A DNA stretch of 64,000 nt from Urophycis tenuis (GCA_036785325.1 JAXIVH010000024.1:777383-841382), one strand, 5' to 3'; numbered from the stretch's first letter, positions 21,979-37,680 are shown. The notes: generated by a model from the letters alone, not told the origin. Made by a program: numbers and translations.

Positions 21979-23985
21979 GTGAGCCTATGCATACATCATA
22001 TGATATAAAGTATGAATTGCCCATTAATTGTATACAGTGTCCGACTTTGTATTTACCTGATATTCTTAAGTAAAAGTTTTGCATGCCCTTATCCTATGAC
22101 TGATTTCTTGTCGCCTCACATCCCCCACCCACCCACTCACCCCTCCTCGTGGTGTACCGGAACTCCTCCAGTACACCTTTTCGAGGGCTGGCTCGGTCTC
22201 TTCCTGACTAGCTGGTCCCTGTGTACTGTTTGCCAGACATGCGCTGGGTTAGCGCTGTGGGCCAGGAGAGCAGATCTGGGCCACAGGCCACCTAGTGGGT
22301 CATGCATTTGCGTCATCTCTATTGAAACCTGAGTGAATGGCCCAGGGGCTCTATGGTGGTGTGCTAGGCAAGCGATGCTGTGATAATGAACACTTTTGAA
22401 AGGTAGAAAATGTTCTGGTTCGGAAGACAAGGGAAAGAAGGGCAAGACAAATGTGTGTGTGTGCATGTGTGGATGTGTGCGTGAGTGTGTGGGTGTGGGT
22501 GTGTGTGTGTGCATGTACGTGTGCTCTTGTGCCTCTGGGCATGTGCACAACAGTATGTTAAAACATTGACATACAGCCAACAGATACACATATCATGTCA
22601 TTCAATCGACAACATTGCTAGATGCTCTATAAATTCACCTGCGAGACAAAGACTGGCCAGTGCATGGGAACGCACACAGGTGGAACTCAAACGGACGGGC
22701 TTGTTGTTGCTCTTTTAACGGGGGCTGCATTGAGTCGCGCTCCGACTCAGTTCCAAGCAGCTCCCTCCGGCAGACCAGTAAACAAGCAGCAACACTGGAA
22801 TGGGGTTGCATAACTGGAGGGGAAATGGTGACTTCTACGAGAACAAATGCGCTCCTTCTCAATGTCCTGTTCTGCCACGGCGAGCCTGCTTAATGGTCGC
22901 ACCGTGTCAGTGACTCGACAAAGACAGAAAAGACGGATGACGTTATAATTAGATTAGGAGTAAACAGCTCAAACGGCATGGGTCAATCGACCGCTGGTCA
23001 GTGGTGGGTGGCTATTGAGAAAATAAGTAGAGGCTGTTCAAACGACCGCAAACAAAGCCACCGACGCCCCCGCGGCGATTTGTGCGTGTATCCATTTCTT
23101 TAAGCGAATATTTTTGTCCAAACCAAACCCCAGACAAATATTTCGGAATGCCCAAGCGTTGTCCGGTGATTTGCAATTAATACCCACACACTAATGAAAC
23201 CTTTTGTATTCACAACATTCTCCAGCACTCTCGGTCAACACAGCAGTCGGACACAAAACAAACAAGGAGTGCTACATAACTGGCATCCAGCCATCATGTA
23301 AAAAGGACAGCATGTGACCTCTGCCTGCGGTCTTTTTTTGTGGGACCAATGGTTGTCATTGTCCGCCTGGACCGTGAGAGTAGAAGCTGAGGAACCCACT
23401 CGTTGCGGCCAGAACAAGCTCTGGTACACACAGTAGGAGGCTTGTTCGGGGCGCTCCCTATGGAAGGGGGTCAGGGTAATCATCTGCTCCTTTGACGCAA
23501 TGTCGCGATGCTCTTCTGACCTTTTCAAATGCCTTCGTGCCGATATTTACGCGGCACGCAGGCAGAACACGCAGAACGTGTTTGAGACGCGTCTGGTCAA
23601 GATGCCTTCGTGTTGATGCATCTGTGTCTCTATATGGTCCCGCTTGTCATATTTGTAAGTGTAAGTAGATATATGTAGATGTAGCCTACATGTTCATTCG
23701 TTTCGGGGCTCTCTTGGGAAGATATTGATCTCAGTGAGATTGGACCGGAGCCATGGTCCGATGACATATCCAGAGGGTATCATCCTATCTTCCTCATCCT
23801 GTTTGAAGTTGTATCGTTAATTTCATGCTGACTAAAGCACTGCACCCAAAAAGAGAGTCAGGCCTATAAGGATTATGACTCAGGCCAGCAGGAACATAAG
23901 CTGTAGGCTAAATTAATAATATAGTCCACTGGAGAACGACATCAGCAGGTGTGCCTGGTGACTGTTTAACTGTGTAGGTCACACA
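21030..23985. other. Intergenic, nothing recognised
   Basis: Unique sequence with TG repeats at 21906 and 22453-22515. No exon is supported. Confidence 0.4.
21906..21976. repeat. (CG)n(TG)n microsatellite
   Basis: CGCGCGCGCG followed by about 30 TG units. Confidence 0.92.
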
Positions 23986-23990
23986 CGTAA

Positions 23991-24010
23991 CACACGCACA
24001 CACACACACA

Positions 24011-24050
<40 letters not shown>

Positions 24051-24064
24051 CACACACGCACGCA

Positions 24065-24114
<50 letters not shown>

Positions 24115-24146
24115 TACGCACACAAACACACACATACGTGCGCACG

Positions 24147-24191
<45 letters not shown>
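23991..24191. repeat. (CA)n / (GCAC)n microsatellite
   Basis: Alternating (CA)n and (CGCA)n blocks, 200 bp. Confidence 0.93.
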
Positions 24192-24195
<4 letters not shown>

Positions 24196-25444
24196 ACTAT
24201 CTTCCTCTGAAAGAGGGCACTTTTTACATTGGCAACATTAGTAAATTGCCATTTATCTTTTTTTTTTTTCATGTGTTTTTGCCGCTATTTGATAAATTAT
24301 CCAAATTGTCTGTTTATTATTTGTGCTGTCATCTACTTATCTATTTATCTATATCTATATTGGGCATGCTATAAATGCAAATGACCTCAAAACAACGTTG
24401 TACAGCGTCATCCATTAGTGTTTGTCAACTTCCTGAAAAGAGGCGATGGGTTTCGGAAGATAATTGAAAAAAACGAAACAGAACGAAGAGTCTGTCGGGG
24501 CGTTCACCGCTGTATGTAATTTATCGCATTGTACCACGAGTTATTGTTGTTTTATGAGTTTGAATGATGTGATCAAATGACTAACAAGAGCAGCCTACAT
24601 TGCGATTAACATCAAAGGTAGTTATTAGCATCGCTCATGGATGCTAATAGTTGGGTTTGAACTTGTATTTGAAACACAAATGCCGTAATGACATCGATTT
24701 CTGATCTTAAATAAAGTATAACAACATAATTATGTTTAATATGCAGGAAAAGGTATTCGGGTAAATCATAAATACCTTTAGGCTTCATCTCTCTGTAGAC
24801 AATATTTATAAATTATATAACAAAACTGTTACTTTTCATTGAAGTTGAAATGTCTTGAGAAAAACCAATATGCCCTCTTATTAATGCTGCCATACAATCT
24901 CAAGCTATGTATTTTTTAATCGTTTAATACCCTAACCTAGATAAACAAATTCATAATTCAAATTCAATAACATTATTGTTATTATTATTATTATTATTAT
25001 TGTTATTATTATTATTTGTCTAAATATACCTACCCGTATGTATGTTATTATGTTCACATGTATTATGCAATGAGTATGCTGTTGTTCATGTTCTGGGGCC
25101 CCCTGTTGTGGTCTTGACCTCTGCCTGGCCCCTGCCCTGACCCTTCAGCACCCAGCATCGTCTCTCCCAGCCTTCCTACCGCCCATCTGACCCAGACTGG
25201 GCCGCGGTCCAATAGGAGAGCTGCTGACAGCCACTAGTCTATCATTAGGGATTAGGTAATCAGAGCTTGAGTCAACACAATACCTGTGCTGTGGAGAAAG
25301 TGACTCCTCATTTCTACGTTTCTGTGGCTGTGCTGAACTCCACACCCTAAATGTCACTGAGCAAGATTTCTTGTCCAAGCAGGCAGCCTGTCTAGAAGGA
25401 GAAGTTTGTAAAAGTCCAAATGCTTTCCCGAAAGAGAGAGCGAG

Positions 25445-25447
<3 letters not shown>
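24192..25447. other. AT-rich intergenic sequence
   Basis: Very AT-rich to 25070, then a more balanced block at 25085-25275 without repeats. No gene found. Confidence 0.35.
24972..25016. repeat. (ATT)n microsatellite
   Basis: ATT units with two GTT variants. Confidence 0.85.

Positions 25448-25541
<94 letters not shown>
25448..25541. repeat. (GA)n microsatellite
   Basis: About 46 GA units with one GACA break. Confidence 0.93.
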
Positions 25542-25542
<1 letters not shown>

Positions 25543-25699
25543 TCATTTATCTTTTATAGCCTTGACATTGTGTAACTGCAATCTGTGTGCCTTGTCTATG
25601 GATCAGAAGATATGTGTATTAAGTTAGGTGTTGATGACTAAAGTCTACCATCATTTATTTAACCTGCTGCGAGGTAGCAGAAAATGCCCCCCCTAAATG

Positions 25700-28476
<2,777 letters not shown>

Positions 28477-28830
28477 GCCTGGACACACAGCCTACTGCTC
28501 AGCATCCCTACACTCCATACCCCCGCAGGAACCAGGTAGGCCTGGACACACAGCCTACTGCTCAGCATCCCTACACTCCATACCCCCGCAGGGACCAGGT
28601 AGGCCTGGACACACAGCCTACTGCTCAGCATCCCTACACTCCATACCCCCGCAGGAACCAGGTAGGCCTGGACACGCAGCCTACTGCTCAGCATCCCTAC
28701 ACTCCATACCCCCGCAGGAACCAGGTAGGCCTGGACACACAGCCTACTGCTCAGCATCCCTACACTCCATACCCCCGCAGGAACCAGGTAGGCCTGGACA
28801 CACAGCCTACTGCTCAGCATCCCTACACTC
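28477..28830. repeat. 63-bp minisatellite, about 5.6 copies
   Basis: Units start GCCTGGACACACAGCCTACT at 28477, 28540, 28603, 28666, 28729 and 28792, with only two point variants. Since 63 is divisible by three, both strands stay open, but no gene support exists. Confidence 0.92.
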
Positions 28831-29502
28831 GTCTGTCCCCCTGCCCTCCCTTGTGTCTTCCCCTTGATCCAATTCTCTTCCTCTGCATGTATTTTTGTCT
28901 GCCTGTAGGTCTGGGTGATGCGATTATGAGAGCAGCTTGCACTCGTTTGACGTAACAGAAAGAGGTACCGAGGAGCCTATGTATAGATCGATCCGGTTTC
29001 AGTCATCCTTACCTTGGGGGATAGGGGTGCTGACAGGGGTCAGTACCACACGGGCCCTGGTCCAGGCTTCTGATGCTAGAGCTAAAGCAACTATCCAAAG
29101 CCTCCGTTTGGATAAGCTGATGGAGACCTGGCTTTGAATTAAGCCAGCAAGGGAATCGATACCAGCTCGGGACGGAGGATAACAATAGGGTGGTGGGTGG
29201 TGGGGGTCAACGTGGTATTTTGAATTGATTTGACTAAGTTGGTAGAGGTGTTGGAAGCCAGTCATCTTGCAAGAAGACACAGCAAACATGAAGACGCTGC
29301 ATTTTCAATGAATTCAATGATTTCACAACATTTTGTCTATCGGGCTAAATCCCTATTCTTAGCAAGACCAGGAGGTTCAAGCAGAGTGTTTTTGTGTGCG
29401 TGTGTGTTTTTATTGCATACTCCGCATGCAGGTGTGTTCTTTCTAGGAGCAGTGTTTGAGTATGAAAGGTTGCAGTACTTTTCCATTGTGCTGGATGGTT
29501 GT

Positions 29503-29505
<3 letters not shown>

Positions 29506-29593
<88 letters not shown>

Positions 29594-29608
29594 ACACACA
29601 CACACACT
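29506..29608. repeat. (CT)n and (AC)n compound microsatellite
   Basis: About 38 CT units, TTTCT break, then CT and (AC)6. Confidence 0.93.
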
Positions 29609-30235
29609 CTGTCCTGGAGTCTGGCCCTATCAGCACCAACTTAGCAAACATCCCCATGGCCCTGCTCATCACCCAGGCTGGGCTCTGACCCTCCTCAGCC
29701 ACCCCTTTATTGGCCTGCTCATCTCTCATCAGACCACAGTCCTGTGGAGAGACGGGGCAGCAGCGAAGCCAGTGAGCCATGCAAACCTGTTGAATGTCTG
29801 TGGGTTAGGGTGAGGAGAACAGAATGGGGCTCTCAGGAGCTCTCTACGACAGACAGTCCGATGGCTGTGAGGAAACTCGCAAATGGCCGAGAAGGTGCAA
29901 GCTTCATACATCAGGAAAGCCTTTGAGATGTTGAAATCCAAATTAAGGTGAACATGAAATGAACAAATTGGCTGAATGTGGTGAGGAAACCTGCCGTGAC
30001 CGAGATCTGCTCATATACAAATGGAAGCATAGGGTTGGTTGAGGTTCAGGAACATCTCTCTTAAACAATTCCATGCTTTTATGTAGCCTTAGATATGGTT
30101 ATGTTGGTAGTGTCCTGACATTGGAAACGTACAGTCGATCCTGCATCATGATGCTGAACATGTTCTGTGACAGAACGGGAGTTGGCCACTTGAAGTACCT
30201 GAAAGTGTAATGCCTAGACCAGCGACTCGTAAGCA

Positions 30236-30285
30236 GTGTGCCGCGGAACACATATGTGTGCCGTGGAACACGTATGTGCCCTGAG
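30236..30285. repeat. 20-bp imperfect duplication
   Basis: GTGTGCCGCGGAACACATAT is followed directly by GTGTGCCGTGGAACACGTAT. It may belong to an old DNA transposon terminus. Confidence 0.6.
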
Positions 30286-30519
30286 GCATGACTAGGTGTG
30301 TTGGGACATGTTGGGGGATTTGATGCATAATCCTGACATAGTTCACTAATGTATTTGTACTATTTAGGATTTGCTTTTGGTTATTGATTCATTGGTCCAT
30401 GAAATGCATGTTATTGCTCCATTTCAATACATATTTGATCAACTACGCAATTTGTTGTAAGCCACATCATATATTTGATATACACTGTATATGTATTTGT
30501 ATACTCCTATTGAGGCATG

Positions 30520-30870
30520 TGGCCACAGTCCAGACGAGCTGCTGCAGTTCACACCCTGAATGGTGAAGAAAGGTGTGGCGCGGTTGTTGGTATTTCAGAA
30601 ACTGCTTATCTGCATGATTTTCACACACACAACCCTCTCCAGGGTTTACAGAGAACGGTCAGAAAAAGAGAAAATATCCAGTGAGCGACAGTTCTGAGGC
30701 TTCAGGCCGGTGGTGGTGTAATGGTGTGGGGGATATTTTCTTGGCACTCTTTGGGCCCCAGAGATGAACAATTTCGTCTCTGCCAATGATCCATGTTTTG
30801 GATACCAATGAAGTACAATGGACCCTTTTGGGCGAGGGAATGTAAGGACAGCTGTTAGTCAAGCAGCATT
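30520..30870 (+). mobile_element. Internally deleted Tc1-like transposon remnant
   Basis: The plus strand gives QLHTLNGEERCGAVVGISETAYL-like sequence, SRVYRERSEKEKISSERQF and then, directly joined, GFRPVVV and WCGGYFLGTLWAP. In intact fish Tc1-like elements the helix-turn-helix region (SRVYREWSEKEKISSERQF) and the central GVMVWGIFSWHTLGP block are separated by some hundred residues. The join at about 30697 marks an internal deletion. In-frame stops are present. Confidence 0.7.
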
Positions 30871-30934
30871 CTGCTCCACGTTTCCTGAGTCTTAGAGACA
30901 CTGAACAGCAGAGGAGGTTGGGGCATGACCTATT

Positions 30935-31140
30935 TGCACATGCACCTCATGCACCTCTGCACTCTTTAAAACACTTAAAAAACACTAGCTTCCTGAACTT
31001 CACTTTATTTTATATTATATTAGGTCCCGCCATCTTGCACTGTGTTTATTTGTTGTGTTTATTGTTTACTGTCGCGCACCAACCACCAAGTCAAATGCCT
31101 TGTATGTGCGAACCTACTTGGCAATAGACATCTTTCTGAC
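30935..31140 (+). mobile_element. Dispersed repeat, LINE 3' tail type, copy 1
   Basis: It contains CCGCCATCTTGCACTGTG, TTATTGTTTACTG and TGTATGTGCGAACCTACTTGG CAATA, a tail known from fish non-LTR elements. The same order of motifs occurs at 44275-44485. Confidence 0.6.
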
Positions 31141-32815
31141 TTGTTTGTGACTTCTGACCTAGAAAGGAATGTGGTTGAGGGAAGGGGGAACATAGAACAG
31201 CATGTGGGTTGGTTAGCGATGTTCAGCAGAATGGGGTTAGAGAACATAGAAAGGATACAGGTTTTGGGGTTGGGGAACATGAAACAGAATAAGGGTGAAA
31301 CAAAAACTGGGTGAAATCTAGTGCACCTGGGTGGGGGTAGCTCTGTCTGGCTGATCAAAGAGTAGCATGATGCACTTTGACCAAAATGTATTCCATAGAA
31401 ACGCAGTTTTCCAGTCTCCTGTGGTGTATCTGCTTCATAATGGATCGGTTGCATTGCCAGACCATCTGAGGGGGCATTGTGGTTATTATGGTGGTAATAC
31501 AGCCGGCGGTTTGAGGGGCAGAGCGAGGGACGGCCTCAGTCAACTCGACAATGTGTTGCAAATGAGCGACGCAGCAGATGGTGCCTCTGAAGTGGGCCTG
31601 GCGGCAGCGGCGGCTACAGGGGGGGGGGGGGGGAGGTCACCGAGAGAGAGGGTCTGGTGCTCCTTTTAATCCGCCTGCGCACGTGGGCTCTCCCCTCACG
31701 TGCGCCTTGTTTATGTGCAGCGGATGGCTCGGCCCACCACGGCGTACTACAGCCCAACACGGCCCACCGCGGCCCAACACGCGGCAGGCCCACCACAGCC
31801 CACCACGGCCCACCACAGCCCACCACGGCCCGGCGCGGCCCACCACGGCCCACCACGCGGCCCAGCGTGGCCCACCACGGCCCACCTTGGCCCACCACGC
31901 GGCAGGTCCCTGCTACTGGGGCTCCACAGCGGGGGGCCACGCCCCCCACTCTGTCTGCGGTACCCCGCTGTGAACACCACACTCACCTCTACAGGAGGGG
32001 TCGGCACGACACACCAAGGTCACGGTGCGGGATGCACCTCGGTTTTGAACGGGGCGGTTCTGTGCATTTTCGCTACAGCGAGGGGAGAGCGAACCCAGCA
32101 AAACAGTTATGATGTTGTCCTTTTATTTTTTGGAAATTCACTCTTTCCCTTTGAGCACAAAATTTAGTAAAAAAAAAAAAAAAACAACATCAGGAACAAG
32201 GTTGTTGCTCGTGCTTTGAAATCAACACAAACAAGCTGCCTATTAGTGGAGAAAAAGATTGGAGGTAAAAACTCAGCACTGAGGTGAAGGTGCACGTCTG
32301 TCTCTCTTTGTGTAAGTGAACACAATTAGACGTCGCAGAGCAGTGATATTCACGTTTGCGTGGTGCCGTTCATTTGGAGTATACATATCGGCCGTGTTGC
32401 CAGGTATTTCACCAGAAAACTGAAGGGTTCCCAAACAGGAGAGCTTGATATTAACAGACTACGTGTCCTGTTACAGCCCTACCCCACAGTGAGGCCCAGG
32501 TTATGGATCTACACCGGGCTTTGTTGTCTTCTGCACTCCAGGCTGCTGGCAGAAGGATCTATCTCGCTCTTGTTATAAAACATGTTCACTGTCGTCCTTC
32601 AGCTGCGATGCTGTGATATTATGCTGTTAGTTGCTCAGCGTGCTTGGGGGCTATTCCTGAGCCCTGCTGTTACATTGTCCACGTGTCGCCATGTTTTTAC
32701 AGCTGTTGAATTTGGGTATGAAGATGGGGGAGGAGGGGTTGTTCCAATACTTTAACTTGAAGGCACAGCCAAAATACAAGAATCGTTTGTTAATCGTACT
32801 GTTGTGTTTGTCGTC
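31141..32815. other. Intergenic with G tract and GC-rich minisatellite
   Basis: G tract at 31619-31633 and the array at 31723-31910; no exon supported. Confidence 0.4.
31723..31910. repeat. 11-bp GC-rich minisatellite
   Basis: Irregular array of CGGCCCACCAC and CAGCCCACCAC units, partly with CGCGG inserts. Highly CpG-rich. Confidence 0.8.
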
Positions 32816-32819
32816 TACT

Positions 32820-33480
32820 CGCTAGCATGTCGGCGCTCGCGTGTGTTCTGGCGAGCGTCGCTGTTACCCACAAACCGCATCACCAGCGTCATGAATAACG
32901 ACGGCACCGTTGCCGCGTGCCGCTCCACATCGATAACACTACACCACCTCTCACCGCTGGAGGCACGGGGGGGCCATGGCCCCCGTCCGCGGCCCCTGAG
33001 CCTTACGTTACTGTATCGTCTTCCCCTGGCACGCGCAGCAGCACGTTCTCCTTTCCATGGGGTTCATGTTCATCTGGACCAGCTGCCAGACAGAGTTTGA
33101 GGCCGTGAGTGCGGCGCCGGGCGCTCGGCCCACGTGCGCCGCCGCCACCGCCGCCGCCGCCGCGGGTGTCCGGTGTCCGGGGCGAGACGACCCCTCCTCC
33201 GGCGTGATCGCGTTTCTCGGGGGGGGCGTGTCGTGTTTCCGCCGGGCCGGTCCAGAATGCCACTTAACCTGTTTCTCCAGCGCAGGGTTTTTTCCCCTTC
33301 GGCGTCTTGACGTGACCCCGCGGCTCGGGTTTCTCCCCGTGTCCTCGTGTGTCTGCGTGTGTCGTGTGGCCCCGCCCGGTCGCACGCCCGGGTCACGCCA
33401 CGTAGGTAGCCGCCACGGGCCCCCGGGCCCGCCCCCGCTCGCCTCTCATTGGCCCAGAAGGAAGCGACGAAAAGGAGAAA
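32820..33480. promoter_or_regulatory. CpG-rich island without an assigned gene
   Basis: The stretch is rich in CG dinucleotides (for example GCGGCGCCGGGCGCTCGG and a (CCG)n run near 33138-33163), with GC boxes CCCCGCCC and an inverted CCAAT (CTCATTGGCCC, 33447). It could be the promoter of an unrecognised transcript. A short open stretch starting at the ATG at 33057 ends with GCC|GTGAGT at 33108, a strong donor, but no matching downstream exon was found. Confidence 0.4.
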
Positions 33481-33484
33481 CCGG

Positions 33485-35175
33485 TCTAGAAGACCAACGT
33501 GCCTCTCTTGACACAGTTACACCGGTTGACCTCTCAAAGGAAAGACAAGACAAGTAGTCACCCCAGTCCTGGTAATTATTGATATTGACAGGTTATCCAA
33601 TATCCGTTGCTTTTGTCTGACAGTGGTTCACAAACTATTTTTACAGTCCCATACTGCTTCAGGACCAGAACCCCTCTAGAACCAGTGCACTCTTCAAGGC
33701 ACCCTCAATGTGAAATGAATCAGGCGCGCTGTAGATGGACCTCTCAGTCCTGTGCTGGACTAAAGGTTTGGTCATAGCAAACATATCCTGCACACAAAAG
33801 ACATCGTCCGAGGCTGACTAAACAGACACATGATGCCGGCCATGCTGTTGTGTGTGTTTATTTCAGGGCACAGTCTCTCCATGGCGTGCGATAGCGGTTG
33901 TGATATCGAAGCAAAGAAAGGTGTGTGTGTTTGCATTTGGTGTGGGCTGGTGTGGCCCCACAGCCTACATTCTCACACCTCGCGTGTGTGTGTGTGGGGG
34001 GGGGGGAGGAGGAGCCTGGCACACTTATGCGTCGAGGACACGCCCACAGACGGGAGAGCAGGGCCACTTTAGATGTGGAAGCGCTGGGCGTTCAAGTGGC
34101 CGTAAAAAGCCAGGGACGTGCCCGCCCCGAGTACACTTGTGGAAGTGTTACTTACTGCTGCGTTCTGTTTACTGAGTCACCGGTACATATCTGTGAACAT
34201 AAAGCCGCCACAAATTATTTTAGTCTGAGAATTGTATCTGGGGCACTATGTCAAAGCCCGGCCTCTGTGTATGTTATTCCGTGTACATCCGTCATTTCAA
34301 ACTGTAATGGGATTCAGACTGTGAAGTGCCCCAGCTTACCCGGCTGCTCACAAGCTCTCCGACGTTGATGTAACCCTAGACCCGAGCTAGCTCTGTGAAA
34401 AAGCAGCGACAGCGAAGCACGGAGAGGTGAGACAGGTGAGAGCTCTCTGCCGGGGCCCTGCCACTGACCTGGCTCCTTCTTGGAAAGCTGGGACCAAAGG
34501 TTGTGAGCCATTGCTCTTTTAAATGCTCCCCGCCTTTCCGTGTCTACGAGACAGATGAACACAACCAAATGATTATGCAAAACAGCCCTGTCCTGAGGGG
34601 GCCTTATGCCACCAAAACAAGCAGGAGGAGAGATTAGAAGGCACATGCACTGCACAGCAGCATGGGGCAAACACATTACTGCTCTCCCATTCTCTTCCAT
34701 TCTCCTGGTGAATACTAAAAAAGGACAAGAGATGTAGTTTGATGATGTCTGAAGTAGTGCGTAAGTCACCACCGTGCCACAGGCTCAATAGACACTGGTG
34801 ACCGTGGGCTGACCCGGGTTGGTGCATTCGGGACAGGTTTCTTGGCACGCCGTGGGGCCGGGGCCGGGGTAGGTAGGGTAAGGGTTCGCGTGAGTGATAG
34901 CCTGCAAATGTAACAGATCAGACTACAACATAGATGTCCTCCTGGTCTGCTCGTTAGGAGCTCCAGGGCTGTCTATGGCCTCTTGATAAACCCCCTGTTT
35001 CGGCTTCGATGTCGAACACCATGAGATTTGAAACAGTGTGTTTTGGACTGAGATTGTTTGGATACTTGTATCCCCATGGTTATGTCCCATGGCAACTTTA
35101 TATACTTTTTTATAGTTTATAGTTTTTTGGATACTTTTTTTTGCCTACCGTCATTGTGTATGAGCGTTATAAAGA
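33485..35175. other. Intergenic, nothing recognised
   Basis: Unique sequence with a short TG/G tract near 33985-34010. No coding or RNA gene seen. Confidence 0.35.
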
Positions 35176-35179
35176 GCGA

Positions 35180-35300
35180 TGTACTATACCATATACTTTA
35201 TACTACACTGTATACCACACTATATACCGCACTATATGCTGCACTATATACCACACCAGATACTACACTACATACCACACTATATACTACACTATATATA
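35180..35300. repeat. 11-bp AT-rich minisatellite
   Basis: Units such as ACTATATACC, ACACTATATAC and TGCACTATAT repeat with period near 11. It ends at the hAT-like element. Confidence 0.7.
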
Positions 35301-35307
35301 TGTATAC

Positions 35308-35630
35308 CAGGGTTCCCCAATTAGTTCTCACTGAGGGCCAAATGATGTGAAGGTTGCCAAGTCGAGGGCCAAATTGTCTGGGTTTTTTTTTCATTGCACC
35401 AGTAGTCAAAAGTAGTCAAAAGTAGTGAAATTAGTAAACATTGTTGCTGCTATGAACAGAAGTAGCATTGTTGTTATGGTTAGTAGTACAAGTGGCGGTT
35501 GGTTGAAGTAGCAGATATTTCACTGTCATGGCAGGTTATGGTATATTATGACATGGTGTCACTAGGTCGGTACGGCACAGCACATCGGCGTGCCAAATCC
35601 GGCCCGCGGGCCGCTAATTGGGTGTGGCTG
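35308..35630. mobile_element. hAT-like MITE
   Basis: The segment begins CAGGGTTCCCCAATTAG and ends CTAATTGGGTGTGGCTG, a 17-bp imperfect inverted repeat with five mismatches. Subterminal GAGGGCCAAAT motifs (35334, 35365) and GGCCCGCGGGCCG (35601) are the usual hallmarks of such hAT-related vertebrate repeats. No target duplication is clear, so the ends are old. Confidence 0.55.
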
Positions 35631-35634
35631 CTAT

Positions 35635-36055
35635 ATGCTATACTGCACTTCCTCATCACAGAGAGATGCTCCAGAATGGAATGTTCACAAACTGGTCAGC
35701 AGAGACTCCTGTTGGCTCTGCACATTGCCTATGTTATACTTAACCTAACAGTGATGAAATGGCATACATTACTACGCTGACAACCATGTTACTAATATTT
35801 ATATATATATATATTAGTAAGATAAGACATGTTGCCCTGTTTAAAACTAGAAAAGATGATTTGGGGTTCAAACCCCTTTAATTAGGGTCTCGTCCCTTTG
35901 CCACCCTGCATGACCTGCGTTCTGACTGCTTCCTGTCGAAACTTTACACACTTCCCTCTGACTTGCTCTGTTTTTGACAGCACACCGGCCCACAACACAC
36001 AACAATGCACGCATTCACAAGGACACATTATCCACTTAACCTTTCAAAGGAGTTC
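35635..36055. other. Intergenic, nothing recognised
   Basis: Unique AT-rich sequence with a short (AT)n at 35798-35815. Confidence 0.35.
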
Positions 36056-36056
36056 C

Positions 36057-36143
36057 TCTCTGTCTCTCTCTTTCTGTCTCTCTCTTTCTGTCTCACTCTC
36101 TGTCTCTCTCTCTCTCTCTCTCTCACTTTCTCTCTCTCTCTCT
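36057..36143. repeat. (CT)n with TTCTG variants
   Basis: CT-rich stretch, a second CTGT-rich one at 36217-36310. Confidence 0.85.
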
Positions 36144-36339
36144 CATGTACATGTTAAAATACGGAGCATGTCTATCTATTTCATATCATCATTTTGAAAA
36201 CAATAAAAGAAAGAGGATCTTTCTCTCTTCCTCTCACTCTGTCTGTCTGTTTGCCTGTCTCTCTCTGTCTGTCTATCTGCCTGCCTGTCTGTCTCCTCCC
36301 CTCTCCCTCTGTGTGTGTGTCTGTGTGTCGGGCCTGCTG

Positions 36340-36340
<1 letters not shown>

Positions 36341-36437
<97 letters not shown>

Positions 36438-36460
36438 TGTGTGTGTCTGTGTGTGTGTGT

Positions 36461-36523
<63 letters not shown>

Positions 36524-36554
36524 TGTGTGTGTGTGTGTGTGTGTGTCTGTGTGT

Positions 36555-36623
<69 letters not shown>

Positions 36624-36625
36624 TG
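36341..36625. repeat. (GT)n of about 280 bp
   Basis: Long (GT)n with scattered CTGTG interruptions between 36436 and 36561. Confidence 0.95.
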
Positions 36626-36999
36626 TGATCCTGGCAGCCGTCCCTGTCCTTGGTCTGCCCTTGTTACCTGGAAACCAGATGGCAGCCGCTGGGGGACAGG
36701 GCGGAGCACGAGGAGAGAGTGGAGGCGTCACATGGCCTTGCTTGTCTGTGTGAACGAGGGTGAGAGTGGAATATATTTTGCTCTGGTGCCTTGCAGAGGT
36801 TTGCAGTGGGCAGAGCTTATGGTATATGTTTATTTTTTACTAACATAGTTTATTGTTGTTTGTTTCCCACTGTGGCTGATGGGAAAATACCATACAGAGA
36901 ATGTGATGTGTAGAGTTTTACAATGCTCCGTAATAAACTAACTAACAATTAATGAACAGTTAATGAACTTATGTGTGTATGTGAGTGTGAATGGTTGTT

Positions 37000-37166
<167 letters not shown>

Positions 37167-37167
37167 G

Positions 37168-37205
37168 AATTAAAGCTAACATGGCTGTTCATGTTAGCTT
37201 TAATT
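37168..37205. repeat. Perfect 16-bp inverted repeat, 6-nt loop
   Basis: AATTAAAGCTAACATG, loop GCTGTT, CATGTTAGCTTTAATT. The stem extends by one G-C and two wobble pairs outward. Confidence 0.85.
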
Positions 37206-37621
37206 CTGTATTATTTGATAGGGTAAGCCCTATTAAATAATATATAAATCAATACCTTATTTAATGTGATTAAAATGATATAAATGTATTCAAAATATAT
37301 TCTGAGATATCTGATGATCACAATAGGTTGCCGAATCTGAGGTGTCTATTCGTCCAAATATTGGACGGATAGTCAGCATATTTACTTTGTGATTGGTTGA
37401 TCAGAATATTTCTGGAGCATCCCGAATGGATAGTGGCTGGATAATGGCTAATTGCTATTGGTGATAGGTTGTGAAACCTGCTCATTAACTCTCTTACACT
37501 ACACATAACAAAACAGAAACACTTCAAGGGTAGCACGCAAAACGTAGACTGTTATGCCTTGGCCTCATTCCCTCAGGAATGGGTCAGCCAATATCAGCGT
37601 GTTTACACAAAACACAGAGGA

Positions 37622-37680
37622 AAGGAGTCTCAACAGAGACTCCTTGGATTGGCACATGTGTACACATGCATGTGTACATG
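37622..37680. repeat. Hairpin and 20-bp perfect palindrome
   Basis: AAGGAGTCTC, AACA, GAGACTCCTT is followed 15 bp later by TGTACACATGCATGTGTACA (37659-37678), a loop-free palindrome of alternating purine and pyrimidine. Confidence 0.7.

Larger units (their letters stand above)
28831..30519. other. Intergenic, nothing recognised
   Basis: Contains the (CT)n at 29506 and the GTGTGCCG duplication at 30236; otherwise unassigned. Confidence 0.35.

Noticed and set aside
31614..32167. Frames rich in Trp/Gly/Ala or Pro/His/Thr
   Set aside because: Produced by the 11-bp GC-rich minisatellite.
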